A DNA stretch of 64,000 nt from Loripinus fragilis. Lineage: Eukaryota > Mollusca > Bivalvia > Lucinida > Lucinidae. Positions 62,401-64,000 of this stretch are shown piece after piece (positions within the stretch are counted from its first letter, which is position 1; each line of letters opens with the position of its first letter). A model generated the notes under the pieces. It searched no databases. It was not told the origin of the DNA and worked only from the letters and a program-made list of their open reading frames with translations. The position numbers and the translations under genes are program-made. The stretch is from positions 19,151,509-19,215,508 of the forward strand of contig OZ026524.1 of NCBI GenBank assembly GCA_964019695.1, in the 5' to 3' direction.

Positions 62401-63906
62401 TGTACATAGTTAATTGGAAAAGGATTTATGGCCTTGCTTTTGGGGTCAGAGTTGCCGATGCATGAGTAATTAATGGGATGCTTTTCAACTTAATCAATAA
62501 ATGCAAATTATTTACTTAAATTACTATATAAAAAGGTCTCTATCTATTTACTGTTAGGCAACCATATACGATCCTTTGCCATTTCATTTTTTTAAATATA
62601 GAATAAGTTTCAGCTGACGGCACTTAGTAGCGTCATTTTTATTTTTTTTGCACTGAATTATTTGACTAGAATTGTTGGCTATTCATTAACGTTATTGTGC
62701 ATTTTTGTAGTTTTATTTCCATGTACATTGGTGTGTGTTTGCTTTGTGCTAGGATTTGAGCGTGTTTGTCCCTGTAGGGTATTTCATTCTTATTTTTTTT
62801 TATTGTTGACACTGCTAGGTGACAACCTTGTTTTACGGCGCATTCGTATTTTCTTTATATTTCTGAAGAAGAGAATGACGACGAAAGCTCGTCAGAAGAT
62901 TCGGGTGACAATGCTGTTGGTGGAAGTGGAAATGCAGCAACTAGCTCTGGTGAAAGTACTACAGCCCCATCGAAATCAATTGCTGCAGAAGGTATGTGTT
63001 TTTTCTTGACAACGCAATTGCATGTGCTACTATGATTACATCCGCATGATAGCATCATCTGTTCATCTAATGTATTGTGTATAAACATTGAATTCCTCAA
63101 AACCTAGGCTGGGGGCTCGAGTTGCAACATCCTACACTACATCGTCTCTCATAAAAAGAGAAAATTCAAACGACACCTGTTATTCATTACACTGTTTGGG
63201 TCCATGACTTTATTGTTTTAAGTTTCACATTTTTTGTTTTAACTGCACTATCTGTTTTACATACACAACTTGAAAACATGATGGAATAAAAAACATTGTC
63301 ATCATAACATAGTTTTGTTTATGCAAGAGAAGTGTATTTTTTTCAATTTGTTGAATACGCTTCAATCCAGATTTTTTTTTTTTGTTTGATTTGATTCTTT
63401 ACGTCCCATCAACAATCTTTCAGTTATAAAGGCGGGTCTTCCTTGGTTGAACCAGTACTAAGCTAGGATTAATGTTCTTGCTCAAGGACACAACGCAGTG
63501 ACGCCTGCGAGGCTCGAACCCGCGGCCTTTTGGTCTCAAGTCAAGCACTCTACCACTGAGCCACTGCGCTCCCTCAATCCAGGTTTATCTAAAGATGAAA
63601 ATCACAAAAAAACTGTGATGGCGAATTTAAAACATTAACATCTGTTAACAATTAAATTTCATTTTTCTTCTAGAGAGCCATACATATCCTAAAAAGAGAT
63701 TGTGTCCTAAAAAGAGACCATGGTCTGCAGAGGAAAGAAACTGTGTTAACCAGCATTTTCAAAGAACGCTGGCATTGGGGAATATTCCGGGAAAACGGGA
63801 AATTCTAAACTGCCTGGAGGCAGAACCTAATTTAAGAAATAGAACATGGAACAACATTAAAGACTTCTGCAGGAACTCTTTACTAACAAAAAATAAGAAA
63901 ACTTAA
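52089..63906 (+). CDS. multi-exon gene: SET domain + zinc fingers + tyrosine-recombinase-like domain + SANT-like tail (two lesions)
   Basis: I built eleven exons by eye; all have AG/GT borders and all phases agree (2,1,2,0,1,1,0,0,1,1). The product is ~1,130 residues. Residues ~25-160 form a SET domain of KMT5A/SET8 type (GDGVFTT, YRGDLI, CFDATN, GRMVNDA, RYDYG). Residues 176-300 are five 25-residue repeats. C460/C463/H473/H478 and C543/C546/H558/H561 are zinc-finger-like. ~811 FNRRRAGEV, ~933 LRKHIAT and ~965 HREFYRLPE match boxes I, II and the Tyr region of tyrosine recombinases. The end is a basic SANT/Myb-like tail. From my recollection of mollusc and fish genomes, similar proteins form large families there; function unknown, probably nuclear. 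Exon 9 has a one-base frame change near 61,245 and an in-frame TAA at 61,809, so the copy may be a recent pseudogene. An exon upstream of 52,089 is possible (the frame is open to 51,984). Confidence 0.75.
52517..52617 (+). CDS. exon 2, pre-SET/SET start
   Basis: Acceptor tgttttag|ttctaa, donor catag|gtaaat. Encodes NNRPQPLEVARVYCRSYDDP then LGFEVRPIDDYIG, the lead-in to the SET fold. Phases 2 in, 1 out. Confidence 0.85.
52907..53075 (+). CDS. exon 3, SET domain N-terminal half
   Basis: Acceptor tttattag|gtgat, donor atgtg|gtaaat. Encodes GDGVFTTKTFKTGEFLLKYR and GDLI, the cofactor-binding GxGVF motif and first strands of SET, then a charged helix (HARRLEKEYEKEHLG). Phase 1 in, 2 out. Confidence 0.9.
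53742..54513. repeat. direct duplication of a ~260-bp unit at the palindrome centre
   Basis: 'ctagcaatactggtacggat' to 'ctcgtctgagccttcactg' at 53,742-54,002 recurs at 54,251-54,513 with ~85-90% identity. Each unit contains small palindromes (gggccgatgttggccc, gccatttaaatggc). Confidence 0.8.
54637..54803 (-). repeat. tRNA-Thr-like SINE
   Basis: Minus strand: head 'gccgctgtggtgtagtggat' (box A) and 'gcaggttcgatttccgg' (box B), then the body 'gccgtggccccgtctccata' and the tail 'cggtgggacgttaaacacta' followed by ACAACA-type end. The head matches 3,484-3,566. Confidence 0.75.
55260..55735. repeat. GC-richer repeat with internal duplications
   Basis: 'ggcgcggcaggggctttcat' (55,302) and 'ggcgcggtcatggctttcat' (55,509) are duplicates. 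'gccatcggttaccattggcc' and 'gccgatggttaccgaaggta' recur in partly inverted order. Probably a non-autonomous element; the 117-codon minus frame is not protein-like. Confidence 0.45.
56730..56928 (+). CDS. exon 4, SET domain C-terminal half
   Basis: Acceptor cacctttag|cttt, donor gaaag|gtaata. Joined to exon 3 it gives CFDATNDIFHQGRMVNDAEK, then VMKIVEVDNNPHLCIFATKD and IEAGEELRYDYGVPTLPWRK. In canonical SET enzymes the motif is RxxNHS; here it is RMVNDA, keeping Asn but not His-Ser. The Tyr of RYDYG is kept. Activity is plausible but unproven. Phase 2 in, 0 out. Confidence 0.9.
57576..57597 (+). CDS. micro-exon (22 bp), tentative
   Basis: atttcag|aaatgg ... ctgcaag|gtcggc encodes KWQKKLQ. I propose it because exon 4 ends in phase 0 and exon 6 begins in phase 1, so a linking exon is required; this one has the right phases and continues the basic sequence after PWRK. 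The donor gtcggc is weak. Confidence 0.4.
57972..58346 (+). CDS. exon 6, five 25-residue tandem repeats
   Basis: Acceptor tgttatag|atgaa, donor caggag|gtaatg, phase 1 at both ends. Five units of the form DQNAHRSDEQQVEGKQCSEP followed by EHIIS. The units keep HxS(D/E)E and CSE. Hydrophilic and acidic, presumably a flexible spacer. Symmetric phase means it could be skipped or duplicated without breaking frame. Confidence 0.8.
58674..58768 (+). CDS. exon 7, acidic linker
   Basis: Acceptor tctctctag|gtact, donor gcgat|gtaagt (an alternative donor 9 bases upstream, gttgaa|gtaagc, keeps phase). Encodes GTVKDPYRETNEFLVTDEPS and PGKTDDKVEVSD. Confidence 0.75.
59237..59323 (+). CDS. exon 8, linker
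   Basis: Acceptor atttgcag|tcacc, donor gcagat|gtaagt, phase 0 both ends. Encodes SPNANVIPCCSDQDQILSSP and VPSEYSEAD, low-complexity Ser/acidic. Confidence 0.75.
59505..59560. repeat. conserved hairpin in intron 8
   Basis: 'atcagtcggcttctaaagaa' followed by 'gccgcctgat' is a tight hairpin (cggcttct/agaagccg). A relative, 'ccggcgtctgaagaagccgc', lies at 52,732 in intron 2, so it is an interspersed element within this gene's introns. Confidence 0.55.
60007..61959 (+). CDS. exon 9, zinc-finger pair and tyrosine-recombinase-like domain; frameshift and stop
   Basis: Acceptor tttctcag|gacag, donor ttcaag|gtacga. First frame 60,007-~61,245: DSDRDRDYVPSKNSDVSS linker; YYCLFCERSFAKLQKHLVAK zinc finger; CPNCYAYYPRKDLWRHNKHC second finger; then a long helical, Lys-rich region ending LMSQYLKK. 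The frame then changes by -1, and EEAYAVSERLRNKSDS leads into LTQTILFNRRRAGEV (box I Arg), SNIDLL-like and CLINNPGNSFLFPT text, LRKHIATM (box II Arg) and ILANFLGRD. TAA at 61,809 follows, after which the same frame continues VHREFYRLPEATIQVAKVSK to the donor. Typical recombinases have HxxR in box II and GH before Tyr; here these are TKLR and GR. Coding-type text resumes cleanly beyond both lesions. Confidence 0.8.
61239..61245 (+). other. TTTAAAG heptamer at the frame change
   Basis: In the upstream frame it reads T TTA AAG, the X XXY YYZ layout of -1 ribosomal slippage. A -1 slip here joins ...MSQYLK to EEAYAVSERL. The shift must fall between the TGA of the second frame at 61,215 and the TGA of the first at 61,387. 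A lost base in the adjoining 'aagaagaag' run explains it equally well. Confidence 0.4.
61960..62868. other. intron 9, no feature
   Basis: AT-rich; small frames only. Confidence 0.4.
62869..62991 (+). CDS. exon 10, acidic Ser-rich linker
   Basis: Acceptor ttctgaag|aagag, donor gcagaag|gtatgt, phase 1 both ends. Encodes EENDDESSSEDSGDNAVGGS then GNAATSSGESTTAPSKSIAA. Confidence 0.75.
63375..63575 (-). repeat. tRNA-derived SINE in the last intron
   Basis: Minus strand: head 'ggctcagtggtagagtgctt' (box A), 'gcgggttcgagcctcgc' (box B), core 'gttgtgtccttgagcaagaa', tail 'tgttgatgggacgtaaagaa', and an A-rich end (poly-T on the plus strand at 63,371). Same family as 12,263-12,390. It sits ~100 bp before the last exon. 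Confidence 0.8.
63674..63906 (+). CDS. last exon, basic SANT/Myb-like tail and stop
   Basis: Acceptor ttcttctag|agagc in phase 1. Encodes ESHTYPKKRLCPKKRPWSAE, then ERNCVNQHFQRTLALGNIPG and KREILNCLEAEPNLRNRTWN and NIKDFCRNSLL, ending KNKKT with TAA at 63,904. The W...W spacing and helix pattern resemble a SANT/Myb-like DNA-binding fold; the Lys-Arg runs look like nuclear localisation signals. Confidence 0.8.
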
Positions 63907-64000
63907 GTTCAATATTGTGTTATGATATATGTTATAGTTAGTAACTTTAATAGACACGTAGCTGTATTCAACATGACTAAATTATTATATATGAATTTTC

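Overview
The window is eukaryotic nuclear DNA, most likely from a marine bivalve mollusc. It is AT-rich, has almost no long reading frames, and is packed with short interspersed repeats, microsatellites, inverted repeats and 5'-truncated retroelements. Several repeat signatures are ones I associate with bivalve genomes: a 'gcccattgggcaacgatcgc' edge near 14,394, a run of GGAC-type repeats near 23,120, tRNA-headed SINEs, and GATA/CTGT microsatellite-linked repeats. The species call is inference; no single-copy marker settles it.

Layout. 0-14 kb is a mosaic of repeats: tRNA-derived SINEs, three copies of a repeat ending in a GATA microsatellite, hairpin elements, and several 3' tails of one retroelement family. 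14.4-23.2 kb is a satellite array (about 161/176-bp monomers in an alternating dimer). It is interrupted by two nested insertions: a 0.7-kb element with GACAGTTCACCGACA-type ends, and a 5.3-kb element with ~170-bp terminal inverted repeats and a TAA target duplication. The larger element itself carries a reverse-transcriptase fragment. 23.2-32.8 kb holds more fragments of the same reverse-transcriptase family. 37.0-40.8 kb is a decayed L1/Tx1-type LINE on the minus strand. 42-47 kb is a cluster of tRNA-like SINE heads and hairpins, including two ~750-bp TTAA-flanked elements placed head to head. 48.5-50.2 kb is a ~55-bp minisatellite whose orientation flips near 49,250.

The one cellular-looking gene is on the plus strand from about 52,089 to 63,906. 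I assembled eleven exons by hand, and every splice phase agrees. The predicted ~1,130-residue product joins an N-terminal SET domain (KMT5A/SET8-like), a spacer with five 25-residue repeats, acidic linkers, two zinc-finger-like motifs, a domain with the box I / box II / Tyr layout of a tyrosine recombinase, and a C-terminal lysine-rich SANT/Myb-like tail. Its largest exon has two lesions: a one-base frame change at a TTTAAAG heptamer and an in-frame TAA just before the tyrosine motif. It is therefore a recent pseudogene, a recoded gene, or a gene with assembly errors. The chromatin-writer plus recombinase combination is the most interesting content of the window.
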